Shown piece by piece: positions 33,101 to 41,164 of a stretch of DNA of 64,000 bases. The stretch is from Melieria omissa (lineage: Eukaryota > Arthropoda > Insecta > Diptera > Ulidiidae), in the NCBI GenBank assembly GCA_963971225.1, contig OZ020267.1:53957590-54021589 (forward strand). The letters run 5' to 3'. Numbering within the stretch: the first letter of the stretch is position 1; every line of letters begins with the position of its first letter. Position numbers and translations under genes: made by a program. The notes under the pieces are model-generated. The model saw only the letters and a program-made list of their open reading frames with translations. It had not been told where the DNA came from and made no database searches.

Positions 33101-33832
33101 GTATCTCTGATTTTGTAAAAAAAAATGGTTTCGAAATGTTTACTGAACCTTTAGAAGTTTATGTGTCAGTTATGTCAATTGTGTGATCATCTATTTGCGT
33201 CTTTATCGTAAAATTATAGTCGTTGGTCTAGTTTTTCCACTTTCCACTTCACTTTTGTTATTGTTTGCAATATTTTCTTATTTGATATTTTTAAATATTT
33301 TTTTAGATATATATTTGTTTTAATACTTTTATATTTACCAGTTTTATAAAAAAAAACCGAATTTATTTTTTATATCTTTTCACTTGTTGGTTATTTCCAC
33401 TTGTTGCGCTAAAATATCCACAGAAGCTGAAATATTGAATTTTTATTTGAAAGCAAATGTATATAAAAATATTTAATTTTTCATTATATATAAATATGTG
33501 TTTAAACATTTTCAATAAATTAATAAAAAAAACATATATTTAGTGTAGTGTTAATTCATTAGTTTTTTGTAAGTAATTTCTGTTGCAGTTCTACAGCTAA
33601 AATTTTATTACAGCTACACACAAAGTTTGCAATACAGCCAAAATATTTATGCATGCAACAAGGATTCGAACATGCAACATGCTAAATATTCTACTTAAAA
33701 CTACAATTGAATGATTCAAAGTAATAGTGAGTTGTAAATAGTGTTTGTTGTTGTACTCACCGACGCACCGGCACAGCTAGATTGTCAACGCTGCGTGACA
33801 TGAGCGAAACATCTTGACTAGCCCTACGTGAC
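2958..33832 (-). CDS. mtd: mustard (OXR1/TLDc family), partial, ten exons
   Basis: Ten exons on the minus strand join without a frame break: 33832-33761, 24660-24557, 13409-13092, 7901-7437, 7379-7318, 7253-7018, 5341-4813, 4747-4584, 4134-4003 and 3109-2958, giving 2234 coding bases. Phases at the junctions agree throughout (2,1,1,1,0,2,0,2,2, then 1 at the last donor). The order LysM then GRAM-like domain then long low-complexity linker is that of animal OXR1 and Drosophila mustard. In that family the C-terminal TLDc domain gives oxidative-stress protection and interacts with the V-ATPase; fly mtd is known for its effect on tolerance of intestinal Vibrio infection. The TLDc exons are missing and must lie left of the window. 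The true first exon of the long isoform was not found. Introns are 9.1 kb, 11.1 kb, 5.2 kb, 57 bp, 64 bp, 1.7 kb, 65 bp, 449 bp and 893 bp. Family assignment is secure; exact splice sites are predictions. Confidence 0.92.
3110..4002 (-). other. mtd intron, 893 bp
   Basis: This stretch between two linker exons is AT-rich with no second gene, no repeat and no convincing alternative exon. Confidence 0.8.
4003..4134 (-). CDS. mtd: mtd linker exon (Ser/Pro/Gly-rich)
   Basis: This 132-base exon has acceptor ACTCACAG (AG 4136-4135) and donor GG|GTAAGC (GT 4002-4001), phase 2 at both ends. It encodes SPITLVSELGGNLFSKTPSE then DSGGSPVPPLTPHSTHSEGH. Three Ser/Thr-Pro sites suggest proline-directed phosphorylation. 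The acceptor was chosen because it is the only one giving an open frame in the required phase. Confidence 0.82.
4584..4747 (-). CDS. mtd: mtd linker exon beginning with Met
   Basis: This 164-base exon starts immediately after TTTTGCAG with an in-frame ATG (MLKRLSYPLTWVEGLTGEAG) and ends SNQSVFSKVFS in phase 2 at CCAG|GTGAGA. It is internal by phase and by its polypyrimidine tract, but the leading Met means a short isoform could also initiate here. The Gly/Pro-rich middle is probably flexible. Confidence 0.87.
4813..5341 (-). CDS. mtd: mtd acidic/Ser-rich linker exon
   Basis: This 529-base exon (acceptor CCCAAAG, AG 5343-5342; donor AAA|GTATGT, GT 4812-4811) encodes 176 codons after completing the split Arg. 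Sequence landmarks are SSEDEGDNESQTTIDSGARG near the start, LERLEELSKQSCYDSGIDIR in the middle, YSDADIVLSSDWVPPKTISP further on, and an Ala/Thr tract near the end. The SSEDEGD and DSGxDIRDP motifs are casein-kinase-like acidic sites. It most likely forms an unstructured hinge between the GRAM and TLDc domains. Codon use is strongly G/C-ending, the best coding signal in the window. Confidence 0.92.
5342..7017 (-). other. mtd intron, 1.7 kb
   Basis: I see only AT-rich unique-looking sequence. A 5.40-5.75 kb segment rich in GGTTTT/TGGTGG produces spurious frames on both strands. Confidence 0.75.
7018..7253 (-). CDS. mtd: mtd linker exon with Ala/Thr tract
   Basis: This 236-base exon enters in phase 0 and leaves in phase 2 at GATCG|GTAAGC. 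I took the acceptor ATTCGTAG|CAA (AG 7255-7254); a second in-frame AG six bases later would remove only Gln-Lys. The first 45 residues are Ala/Thr/Asp-rich and probably disordered. The end, TTLEERRKSLLDHHWAIPSK, is conserved-looking and carries a basophilic-kinase-type RRKS motif. Confidence 0.87.
7318..7379 (-). CDS. mtd: mtd small exon after GRAM exon
   Basis: This is a 62-base exon between a 57-base and a 64-base intron. It encodes VSMETCDDQESLGSGSGEHE, completes the split Gly codon from the GRAM exon, and leaves in phase 0 at GAG|GTAATT. The flanking introns are near the minimum size used by flies. It continues the acidic Ser/Gly linker. Confidence 0.85.
7437..7901 (-). CDS. mtd: mtd GRAM-like-domain exon
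   Basis: This 465-base exon begins after CTTGCAG (AG at 7903-7902) and ends at donor GTATGG (GT 7436-7435), phase 1 on both sides. It encodes LLEGLRPGSPKPGHIERVDA, then the GRAM-like core: ITQRFLKINVRHITDGQGVV, GGVLLVTPNAVMFDPNVSDP, LVIEHGPESYGVIAPMDLVV, NAAIFHDIAHMRV. The VLLVTPNxxMFDP signature is diagnostic of OXR1/NCOA7-type proteins. A Gln/Glu-rich tail follows (EAQQGETKEADTVDEVDGS). The domain is usually regarded as a membrane- or protein-binding PH-like fold; no function is shown here directly. Confidence 0.94.
9496..9567 (+). tRNA. tRNA-Glu (anticodon UUC)
   Basis: This 72-base cloverleaf has acceptor strands TCCCATA (9496-9502) and TATGGGA (9560-9566) pairing fully, discriminator A at 9567, A box TGGTCTAGTGG and B box GGTTCGATTCC. 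The anticodon loop CTTTCAC is closed by TCTGG/CCAGA, giving TTC for glutamate. There is no intron and CCA is not encoded. Pol III terminators follow: four T at 9572-9575 and eight T at 9595-9602. It is nested on the opposite strand within an mtd intron and appears fully functional. Confidence 0.97.
11380..11695 (+). mobile_element. LTR-like fragment with TATA and poly(A) signals
   Basis: TATAAAAGGCAGCCGGGT near 11503 matches, almost base for base, the promoter of the solo LTR at 53499-54168. An AATAAA lies about 120 bp downstream, and the end resembles the U5 of that LTR (TTTTATTTTTGAGCACAATC then CAGTGA). No target duplication or clean termini were found, so this is read as a diverged or truncated relative. 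Confidence 0.55.
12175..12290 (+). repeat. dispersed repeat family, copy 1
   Basis: It contains GGTTCTATAGATGAGA then CTTTGTCTTAAGAG and AGATCACAATAAATC, the shared core of a family also seen at about 44.0, 50.0, 51.6 and 57.9 kb, all in the same orientation. Confidence 0.5.
12308..12755 (+). repeat. 148-bp tandem repeat, three copies
   Basis: GAAGAGGCTATGGCTCCTT recurs at 12308, 12456 and 12604, a constant 148-bp spacing. Each unit continues with CAGTTGGGACTTTGCCGCAG and CTCTGACATTGCCCGGTCGG. Partial, more diverged units extend to about 12840, and a weak match occurs at 11.9 kb. It has no coding character. Confidence 0.85.
13092..13409 (-). CDS. mtd: mtd LysM-domain exon
   Basis: The exon is 318 bases, phase 1 at both ends, with acceptor TTTATTTTAG (AG at 13411-13410) and donor GTGAGT from 13091. 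Residues 13-57 or so form a LysM domain: SYTVGNRDTLTSVAARFDTT, then a Pro-Ser-Glu-Leu turn, HLNRLNSSFVYPGQQLLVPD. This matches the single N-terminal LysM of OXR1-type proteins, where it is intracellular and not tied to a peptidoglycan role. The rest is a Gly/Ala/Ser-rich tail ending STDEQNDEK. Because the phases are equal, transcripts lacking the LysM domain would remain in frame with the GRAM exon. The reading frame stays open for 77 more codons past the donor, but that stretch has no coding character. Confidence 0.93.
13568..13829 (-). CDS. mtd: candidate alternative first exon of mtd
   Basis: An open frame starts at an ATG in a good context (ACAACCATGG, 13829-13827) and runs 87 codons plus one base. 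It reads MESVEIFRRNCEEKLRDFAV, later RRATPPTDEGGDISDKHRR and an Ala/Thr-rich end. Codon third positions favour G/C, as in the known mtd exons. Cutting at AAAA|GTTTGT (GT at 13567-13566) leaves phase 1, which joins exactly to the LysM exon through a 158-base intron and again makes Asn at the junction. The GTTTGT donor is not ideal; a second phase-1 GT lies a few bases on. I do not recognise the peptide. If real it defines an isoform initiated from a promoter near 14.0-14.4 kb that drops exons a and b. Confidence 0.5.
13830..14480 (-). promoter_or_regulatory. putative internal promoter / 5' UTR region of mtd
   Basis: The DNA upstream of the candidate first exon is clearly richer in GC than the surrounding intron and is full of CAA/CAR and TTG-type triplets typical of fly 5' leaders. 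No TATA box at a sensible distance was seen, so a TATA-less start is assumed. This is a positional inference from the downstream ATG exon only. The open plus-strand frame over the same stretch is treated as a shadow. Confidence 0.3.
14800..15870 (+). repeat. decayed minisatellite, GAGGTTAGGAATT-type units
   Basis: Variants of AAGTGAGGTTAGGAATTAGAA recur at roughly 15.14, 15.22, 15.25, 15.33, 15.37, 15.64, 15.72 and 15.83 kb, often followed by GTTGAATGAAGAACATGTGA. Spacing is irregular and identity low, so this is an old array. Confidence 0.55.
17204..17546 (+). repeat. dispersed ~340-bp repeat, copy A
   Basis: This stretch aligns along its length with 19715-20070. Shared landmarks in the same order are GGAACTTGTGG, ATAAAATATTT, GTATCCATTTCCAAAGCAAT, GAGGAAGGTC and ATCCAAGT(C/T)TCTATAA. 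It is probably part of an old transposable element; no terminal structure was seen. Confidence 0.7.
19715..20070 (+). repeat. dispersed ~340-bp repeat, copy B
   Basis: This is the second copy of the sequence at 17204-17546, with several small indels, direct orientation, 2.5 kb apart. The open frames across it (about 70-90 codons) are not shared with copy A. Confidence 0.7.
20690..20870 (+). pseudogene. non-LTR retrotransposon fragment, C-terminal Cys/His motif
   Basis: In one frame the sequence reads TCGFCGGAKKTKEHLILNWD then AVSLSSRRQLGHQ. This is the CxxC...EHLIxxC type zinc-knuckle tail that follows the RT/RNase H region in jockey-like elements; the expected last Cys is changed. There is no continuous frame on either side. 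Confidence 0.5.
20862..21235 (-). pseudogene. jockey-like reverse transcriptase fragment
   Basis: The minus strand encodes VEIKDLGVIIDSKFGFTSHV, NHIVSSDYSMLGFVHRNSSS, FANPYTLKLLFSTFVRSRLS and FAAFIWGPYHA. These are the post-palm segments of non-LTR reverse transcriptases (KDLGVxxDSKLxFxxH and LVRSxLxYAxxxWxP). The frame ends at a stop near 20938 and continues shifted (VQSDKNQNKFGKYRV). It is a short dead fragment, opposed to the one at 20690-20870. Confidence 0.8.
22490..23360 (+). repeat. decayed tandem repeat with GTCGATGACTGAAGATATGA units
   Basis: The unit CGATGACTGAAGATATGACT then CTATGAC and GATGACTTCTCTAGAAG recurs at about 22562, 22768, 22940 and 23060, spaced roughly 120-210 bp. Copies are heavily diverged and show no coding potential. 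Confidence 0.6.
23383..23560 (+). repeat. dispersed repeat starting AGGTTAGGTTAGGCTGGCTG
   Basis: The first 37-38 bases, AGGTTAGGTTAGGCTGGCTG then ACCCACGGGGGGTCTCA, recur at 52129-52166 with one extra G. It is probably the conserved end of a longer element whose body differs or is truncated at the second site. Confidence 0.6.
24557..24660 (-). CDS. mtd: mtd exon b (N-terminal linker before LysM)
   Basis: This 104-base exon has a good acceptor (TTTTACAG, AG at 24662-24661) and a perfect GTAAGT donor starting at 24556. It encodes SKSRSVDHGLAAPFDLDSLR followed by SKVEGRFESVDRLS, entering in phase 2 and leaving in phase 1. The leaving A joins the AT of the LysM exon to make Asn. The charged sequence has no domain I recognise. 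It sits alone between an 9.1-kb and an 11.1-kb intron. Confidence 0.8.
25876..26052. repeat. perfect AGTCT pentanucleotide satellite
   Basis: About 35 uninterrupted copies of AGTCT (equivalently TCTAG) span 177 bp. No variant unit is seen, implying recent expansion or contraction by slippage. Confidence 0.98.
29050..30400 (+). repeat. 71-bp minisatellite, imperfect
   Basis: Units such as TTGTATGAAAGTCTTTTGAA then GCACTTGAAATTAGGAGCTA and a GTTGGATCTGAAGAATG end repeat with a period near 71 bp for about 1.3 kb, roughly 17-19 units. Central units (29.45-30.15 kb) are the most alike; the edges decay. Confidence 0.85.
31422..31748 (-). other. GC-richer block with coding-like frame, possible 5' exon
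   Basis: A minus-strand frame of 108 codons begins MPVECVFGCKVRVALQRIVD and stays open through RRHSSSMT, where ACA|GTGAGC would be a reasonable donor. Codon third positions lean to G/C early on. The phase at that donor is 0, which does not fit either neighbouring mtd exon, and the sequence matches no family I know. I record it as an unassigned coding-like or promoter island. Confidence 0.2.
32658..33040 (+). repeat. tandem repeat, four units of 92-109 bp
   Basis: GTGACTACACGGCGACAGTT-type starts occur at 32658, 32767, 32859 and 32951. Units share GAAGTCGACGCCACCTTTTA and TTCATTGTAATCAATTAG. The two middle units are 92 bp; the first is 109 bp. Confidence 0.85.
33761..33832 (-). CDS. mtd: mtd exon a (short Ser/Arg-rich N-terminal exon)
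   Basis: This 72-base exon is flanked by an AG acceptor at 33834-33833 and a consensus GTGAGT donor beginning at 33760. It reads SRRASQDVSLMSRSVDNLAV then PVR plus a split codon. It is phase 2 at both ends, so skipping it keeps the frame. The SRSVDNL motif is echoed by SRSVDHGL in the next exon, suggesting an ancient exon duplication or repeated phosphorylation-type motif. The joined codon with the next exon is CG|G (Arg). No upstream exon ending in phase 2 could be identified to its right, so its 5' partner is unknown. Confidence 0.75.
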
Positions 33833-35094
33833 CTAAGCGATTTTCAGTATCCAGAAAATCCAAAAGCAAAAACCAAACGCAGCAAACGAAAGAAAAAAAC
33901 CAAAACGAAAAACAAAAACAAAGTCAAGTAAATTGAAAAAAAGTTAAAGGCTTATAAAATAAAAATGAAACGAAACACAAAAAAAAAACGGTCGAGTGTG
34001 AAATGTAAACGGCAAACTTAACCGCAAATGTGTGTGAAGGCGGTGAAGGTGTTGCCACCCGACACAGAGAGAACGTATGCTAAATGTTCAAAAACCGCAT
34101 CGGGAATGCACATAAAGTCGAGCGACAATTGTGTGCGCAACGATCGAATTCTGCAGATGTAAAGATGTAAACTTCTGCTTCTGCATCGTTGCGCTTCTGA
34201 CATTTCTCTCGTTGCACACGAAGAGTTGCATTTTTATGGGCAGCAGCGAAGCGTTTATGGCGCTGGAAAAGTGTTTGTTGTGGGTGCGCGCAATGCATTT
34301 TAATGGCATTTAAAATATTTATTACAGCCGCCGAGTGCTGCAGCGCGTAAGTGCGCATTGAATTTCCGGCAAAATGCCGATTTGAATGCATTGCAATTTG
34401 AGTGAAAAGCGAATGAGAGAGATATGCGTTTTTATTATTTATTTCTTCAAACTATTGTTGGCCATAAGGTGAGAAAAGAGTTTTCTGGATTCAGATAGAT
34501 TCAGAAAATGCAGTAATTTTTATAAAATTTGAATTCAATGGATTTAAAGATGTAAAAATGTGCTCGGATCGAGACAGTTTCACAAATTGGAAATTTTTGT
34601 AAAATCTAGATTTGATAATAAATTTATAGATATACAGAATTTTTCAGATTTAGACAGATTCTTTAGAAAGTTTCATAAAATCGAAATTCCTTAATAGATT
34701 TTTAGATATAAAAATTGATTTACTTAGACAGATGAATCTATCGTAGACATTTGAGATGAGAAATTGGTGCAAGATTAAAATAAATTTTAGATTATGACGA
34801 CAACTTAAGAAGTCACATTGCTTTAAATCTGCCGCACCCGAAAGTCAAAGAGAAATAATTTAAATGCTTTGACAAATCGATAGATGTGTAACCAATGTCG
34901 ACTACTGATGAATTGGTAAAATTGGGCCTCGTGATAAAAAAATTCTCGACTATTTGTATATCTACTAGAATTGGATTAAGTAATTCGAAGGTCGAAGTAA
35001 TGGTTGATAATTGAAAAACTCGAGATGGAGACATGAAGTAAAGATAAAAAGGTTCTTAGACCAAGCTGGACTGCATGAATTACGGGACATGGAA

Positions 35095-36315
35095 TCTAAC
35101 AGAATGTGATGAGATGTAAGGTGATGTGATGTTGTCTTTTGTCATGAGATGTTGTCTGATGGTTTGTAAAGTGACTTGATGAGATGTCATGTGATGGGAT
35201 GTAAGGTGATACAATGTGATGTGATGTGATATAAGGTGTTGTAATGTGATTTGCTGTGATGTGATCAGATGTGACGTGACGTGATAAGGTAAGATGATAA
35301 GTGATATAATGTAATGTGATGGCATGTGATGCGTTGTTATCTTTTGTCATGAGATGTTGTGTAATGCATTGTAAAGTGACATGATGAAATGTCATGTGAT
35401 AGATGGGATGTAAGGTGATACGATGTGATGTGATGTGATAAGTGATGTGATGTGATGTTACATGATGTGATGTGATGTGATGTGACGGGATGTGATGTGA
35501 TTAAAGTGATGGGATGTTATGATTTGATGTGATCCAATCAGATGTGATGTGTTGTAGGGTGATGTGATGTAATGCGATGTGATGTTATCTTTTGACATGA
35601 AATGTTATGGGATGCATTGTAAAGTGACATGATGAAATGTCATGTGATAGATGGGATGTAAGGTGATCGATGTGATGTGATGTGATGTGATAAGTGATGT
35701 GATGTGCTGTGATGTGATGTGATAAGTAATGTGATGTGATGTGATGTGATGTGATGTGATGCGATGTGTGATGTGATGTGATGTGTGATGTGATGTGATG
35801 TGATGTGATGTGATGTGATTCATGTGATGTGATGTGATGTGATGTGATGTGATGTGATGTGATGTGATGTGATGTGATGTGATGTGGTGTGATGTGACGT
35901 GATGTGATTAAAGTGTTTTGATTTGATGTGATCCGATGAGATGTGATGCGTTGTAGGGTGATGTGATGTAATGCGATGTGATGTGATCTGATGTGATGTT
36001 CATTAGTATATGAGATGCGTTGTAAAGTGACGTGACGAAATACCATGTGATGCGATGAGTTGAGAATGAGATGGGATGCGATGTGTTGTGATGAGAAGTT
36101 TTGTGATGTAAGGTGTTGTGATGTGGTTTGGTGTGATGTGCTTAGATGTGATGCCATGTGAGCTGATGTCATGAGATGATGTGATGTGATGTGTTGTAAA
36201 ATGATGTGATTTGAAGTGATATGATGTGATGCAATGTGATGCAACGTGAAATAGTGAGATGTGAAGTGATGTGTTGCGATGTGATGTGATGTAATGTCAT
36301 GTGATGCAATTTGAT
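35095..36315. repeat. GTGAT pentanucleotide satellite, 1.2 kb
   Basis: Imperfect GTGAT/TGATG repeats fill this stretch, with a nearly perfect core at about 35680-35890 and a degenerate rim. A higher-order pattern is visible: the block TTTTGTCATGAGATGTTGTNT through AAAGTGACNTGATGA recurs at about 35135, 35342 and 35588. Long His/Ser/Ile frames on the minus strand are by-products. Confidence 0.97.
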
Positions 36316-38532
36316 TTGAGAAGCGGGGAAACATTGCCATTGCGACCATTGTACTGCGCCCATAGAAAAGATAGGAACATTTGACGGTAAGGAGAGGATG
36401 ATTGGGTACCCGGCAGAACTATAGGAGTTGGTTTTGGTCAGTAAGAACCCATCAATCAGTTGGTTATGGGTTCATTGGTATCTACGAAGATTTTCACCTT
36501 CATCGAAACAAAGACATGTTTTTCTTTCAATGATCTGATTAGAAGTCATTAAGTGACTGATTAACCATGTCTGCAGTCATATTGAAACATCCTCGAAAAC
36601 AATGTCAATCAATCTTTTCAAAAAATTATGTTGGACTTTAGTTTGAAGATATGTTTTTATATCTATTTTCGCCTTGACCTCTCCTTGGATCTCCCTGGAC
36701 CTATACATTTGAGGGTTAAGGACTATTGACGGAATTTAAAATAAATGCAACTTTAGCTTCATCATGACTACAGTTCAAAGTTCCAACTAAAGTGACATGT
36801 TTTTTTTTGTACTAACACGTTTCATCAAGATGTCAACTGTTTTATGCAAATAATTACGTGCACTGTGTGGGAATTTCATTTCACTGCAGCCACTAATTGT
36901 AATGTCTGCGTTCCCAACTTCGGCAGACAATGCGACAAGGCTTTTTGTGCGGCCTTCTGTGAAACTTGTTCCGCTAATGCGCGCTTAAATATATATATCG
37001 ACATATATATGACGATAAAAGTCGGCTTTATTGATATTGTAAAAAGCGTGTGCTCTCGTTTAATTAACACACTTTTGTGGCCAATTAACATGACGGGAAA
37101 TCAAACAAGGCAGCAGTTGGCGAAAACTGACCGGTGGCAATGACCAGTGCAACTTGTTTAAGTTTGTTTGTTTGTGTGAGTGTGTGTGTGCAGGTGGGTG
37201 GCTGGGCCGGTGTCTTTTTTCGATTGGCGTAAATTTGCATTTGGTTTCGTTTAAATTTAATGTGCAAATTAGCAGCGAAATGTTTCAATCAAGGCGGAAA
37301 TCATTTTTTTAACAACAACAATAACAACAACAAAGAATTTGTAGCAGCGTTGTGTTGAATGTTTACATTTTTTTGTTAATAAATATTTGTGCATACTTTT
37401 ATTAATCATAATTTTCAACAATGTAAGCAGACACACAGACAAAATTAAATAAAAAAAAACATTTGTTGTTGTGCATGTAAGAGGCAGAAATTTTAATCTC
37501 AAATGAGTTAAACGGTTTTCTCTCGCTCAACACACAATTGTTGGCTGTTTTTCTTCTTGTTGTTATTGTCTCTCATACGACTGGGAATACGACAATGGGC
37601 ATACGTGACGTAGCGCATGTGCAGTTGTCATTGTTGTTGCTATACGCAACGTAGCGTCCAAATTGACCCTAATTTTATGAAACACAAATGGAGAGGCTCG
37701 AACGCGTTTGCTGATAAAAGAATTGTCGTTAGTTGTTGTTGTTGTTTCGCGACTTGTTTAAATTCAAAGTTACGTATTTGGGGTTTTGCTTTCGAAAATA
37801 AATACAAAGTACAGATAAACAACAATTTGTAATTGTGTGCGTGTGCGTGTTCGTGTGTGTGGGTCGCCCTGTAAATGGAAGTGACCTTAACGTGGGAATT
37901 CTCTGTCTGCATATTAATGAAACGATTGACGTTCCAGGAAGGCGGCACAAAAGGCAAACGCATAGAAACCCAATAGGAAATGTCATCACGATTGACTCCA
38001 AGTAAAGTCTCATGGAAAAGTATGAGGAATTGATAACAAAAACAGGCGAAAAAGATTAGGTTAGGTTGAAAGGAATCTCAAAGACTTGGGACTCGACTAT
38101 TCGTGTGGTTGGTTGTACAAATGAATTGATATTTCTCTTTGACTAACGTGAAGGCAGATCTCCTAAGAATATATAATACACTGTAGAACCCGCTTAAGTA
38201 ACTCAACTCTCTAGAACTCTACCAGCTTAACCCCTTCACTGCAGGTTTTTACTGGGAAAAGTTAAAATTTTAAATTTATGGATTTTGGTCTTCTGTGTGG
38301 TTATACCATTCAATAAAAAATTAAAATTTTTTTTAATTTTAATAATTTTTTTTAGTTAAAATTTTTTTTTAATTTTAATAATTTTTTTTTAGTTAAAATT
38401 TTTTTATAATTTTAAAAAATTTTAACTTTTATTATCAGACCCTGTTTTAAGAGTGACAATAACCTTAAAGTTGTAGTTGTAATAATGATTAAAGCATAAA
38501 TTACTTAAAAAAATTAATATTATATTACTTAA

Positions 38533-39134
38533 CCCTTTCGACCTCGAATTTTAACCTGTGTCTCGATATTTTTTTTTGGTATTTAACCCTTTCCGACATG
38601 AAAATAAACCCGTTCTGTATGAATTGAATGGGCTGTAGTCCAATATATTGGACATTGTGACTGAAAGGGTTAAATCATAAAACATTTACTTGTGCACACG
38701 ACATTTGAAGTCGCCACGCCTCTTTGTTAGAGGTCTAGAGCTAGTTTACTTTTGAACAATTTTAGCTTAAAACGGGTTAAATGAATTTTGTATCAATATT
38801 TTTAATTACAGAAAAATTATTTATTATTTATGGAAAAATACAAAATTTTCATTTTTAAATATTATTTGACCATTCTTAAAGAAACAAGGTTTCGATCAAA
38901 CGCGCCCAACTCGTAGACTTCAAATAGAACACAAAATTTGCCCGATATCACTGCAAATTATTGGAAATTATTTTGGAGATAGCAGTAAAATTATTGTAAT
39001 TTGCCTTGAATTCACTTCTAAAAATATTAATTTGTTAGTGCTTTCTTAAACTAAACCCATAAATCAATTGTAGCATTTGCTATTAGATGACAAATAGGTG
39101 AAGTTGCTTTCAGGCAACTTTGGGATCGAAAGGG
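38533..39134. mobile_element. inner TTAA-flanked piggyBac-like element
   Basis: TTAA at 38529-38532 and 39135-39138 bounds 602 bp, with nine perfect terminal bases CCCTTTCGA inverted at the other end. It lies wholly inside the 1203-bp element. It has no coding capacity. Confidence 0.55.
38587..38669. mobile_element. innermost TTAA-flanked mini-element, 83 bp
   Basis: TTAA at 38583-38586 and 38670-38673 bounds 83 bp with CCCTTTC inverted at both ends. At seven bases the match could be chance, so this level is the weakest of the nest. Confidence 0.35.
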
Positions 39135-41164
39135 TTAAGCATAACTAAACATCAATCACTTCTTCATTTACTTCAATTAAGTTAATTAAAATTAATTAAA
39201 ATTGTGTCTGAGTTGAAGTTGAAAATTCAAATAAATAATTTCATGAATTTTTCCGTATCTTTTTTTTTACTATGAAAAATATAATATTAAAAAAATATAT
39301 GTAATTATCTTCTATAAAATAAAACATTCAGTTAAGTCAGTTCAAATAAAATTTCAAACTATTCTATGAACCAAAAGGGTTCAGACGTTCACAAAGTAGC
39401 ATGTTGCCATAAGGCCACAAAGCAGCGAAAGGGTTAAATCCCTAGAAAAACCCGTAATTTATAGTTGAGTTACTTAAGCCATTACCTCATTACATGCTCT
39501 TCTTACCAGTACGATTGTGTTGCTGCCAGATAATGTTGCATCGTTTGCTGTTGTATCATTGGCGTTGAATTGTTCAATAACTATTTCAGCTTTTTTTTTT
39601 GGCAAATTATTTCCAATTACAGCTCTTTCTTTTTTCCACTCATTCGCCCAGTCAATTTATGTAAAAAATGTTGCCTTTTAATTGGCCATAGTGCGCCGAT
39701 TAAAGCCTAAACTATGACCACATCGGGCATGATTAACTTAAATCACCGTATAAGCTATACAACTAATTAATCGATTAAAAATGATGCATCGTTATGCGCA
39801 TTTATTGCGATTTCATGTGCCGTAAAATTGCGTTTTGCTGATTTTTCTCGGGCGCGCACTTAGTTCAGTTGGGACGCGATCAATCTTCGGCCTGACAGCG
39901 CATTTTGGCCGCAATATTGACACACAAATTGTTGATTCAATTATGCGAAGCAAACGCGCTAAAGTCAACAGTGTTGATTAAAGTTTGTGACTGAAATTTC
40001 GAGCGAAATCACAGGACAACACATTTGCCAGGCGCTGTCATTGTTGTATGGACACAGCACTGGCACGATGCATCACTACATCAATGTGGCAGTGACAATA
40101 GTTTGTATCAATTAATTTGTCATTATAATAATTAAGAAATATATATATATATACATATCTATGTATATATTCATGTGCAACTACATGTTTTTGCTTCAAT
40201 CACAAGTCCACAGCGCACAAATGTACAACATTTGACGTTATCAGCGGCATCACGTGCACACTCACAACGCCAACAACGAACGACAGACAACCGCCGCGGC
40301 AGAGAGATACTACCGAGAGATATGGACGAGAGTAATCAAGTGTGCGGTGGGCAGGTTTACGTTTACAGATTAATTTCCATGTGCGCATTTTGCATCAATC
40401 ATTTCGGTTCGGATCGAGGGGGAGTGAAGCGACAGGCCCAGAGGTGGGACGCTGTTTGACGTGCGGACACAGTGCGCGGTGAGAGTGCAGAGATAACAAC
40501 GCAGTCATGTGAGAGCACCGAGACGTGCAATGTCAGTGATGTGTAGATGAATGAAACTGAGGCGGAGGCTGGTAATGAAAGCTCGAAACATAAATTGATT
40601 TCAATTTCATAAATAAATTTGCAGCAAACTCGGAGTAAAGTTTGAGTGAGGGAATGTTTTGTATATAAGTTATACTTATAGACCGATTGGAAATGAGCGA
40701 AATGAATGCAAACATGTCATACAACTGAAGGCAAAGAAGTTGCAAAAATGTGTATCGAGAACAACTATGCAATCCATCTTAGGAATTTTTGACATAAGCA
40801 ACATGAGTCGTGAGTTGTGCGAACGTCTTCAGAACAAAGATATAGCACTTGGACACAACTTAGGTTAATGACTTGGCCATTGATAGATGAAGGGGCCATA
40901 GAAAACAAATATTTGATGAGAAAGATGTTGGGCGATGATGAACTGGATGTGTGTTTTTCCAATTAAAGAACCAAGAGAAAGAATCTCTGTCATTGTTTCG
41001 ATTATACAAAAGCGAAGCACTTCTAGAGAAGTTCATGGACAAGTGAAGACCGTCTGAAATAAGATAGCTGAATAAGAAACCCAGATAAGCTGACCGTTCA
41101 CCTGTTTAAAAGTGCTGTGGTTACTTTAAATTTACTAACCGATGTGCAGAAATATAGTTATAGT

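Larger units (their letters stand above)
24661..33760 (-). other. mtd intron between exons a and b
   Basis: This 9.1-kb intron contains the TCTAG satellite at 25.9 kb, a 71-bp minisatellite at 29.05-30.4 kb, a GC-richer coding-like block at 31.4-32.0 kb and a 92/109-bp tandem repeat at 32.66-33.04 kb. A (TG)n run is at about 24811-24831. The rest shows no gene. Confidence 0.7.
38231..39433. mobile_element. TTAA-flanked piggyBac-like non-autonomous element
   Basis: TTAA at 38227-38230 and 39434-39437 bounds 1203 bp. The ends are CCCCTTCACTGC and the reverse complement CCCTTTCGCTGC, matching at 10 of 12 positions. A TTAA duplication and CCCTTT-type termini are the piggyBac pattern. No transposase frame is present. 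Confidence 0.6.
38192..39479. mobile_element. palindrome-ended element interrupted by nested TTAA elements
   Basis: GCTTAAGTAACTCAACT at 38192-38208 is repeated perfectly in inverted orientation at 39463-39479. Removing the TTAA-bounded insert between them leaves about 85 bp, the size of a small palindromic MITE. The left end CACTGTAGAACCCG has no partner on the right, so the right end may be truncated. Confidence 0.5.

Noticed and set aside
34018..34203. Minus-strand frame ending SGGNTFTAFTHICG next to a GTTAAG, close to exon a
   Set aside because: The donor is poor, the frame does not supply the required phase 2 to exon a, and codon use is weak.
35080..36330. CRISPR-like array
   Set aside because: The repeats are five-base satellite units with no spacers, and the genome is clearly eukaryotic.
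35585..36349. 254-residue minus-strand frame made of ITSHH repeats
   Set aside because: It is the translation of the GTGAT satellite; all frames are open because the five-base unit contains no stop in register.
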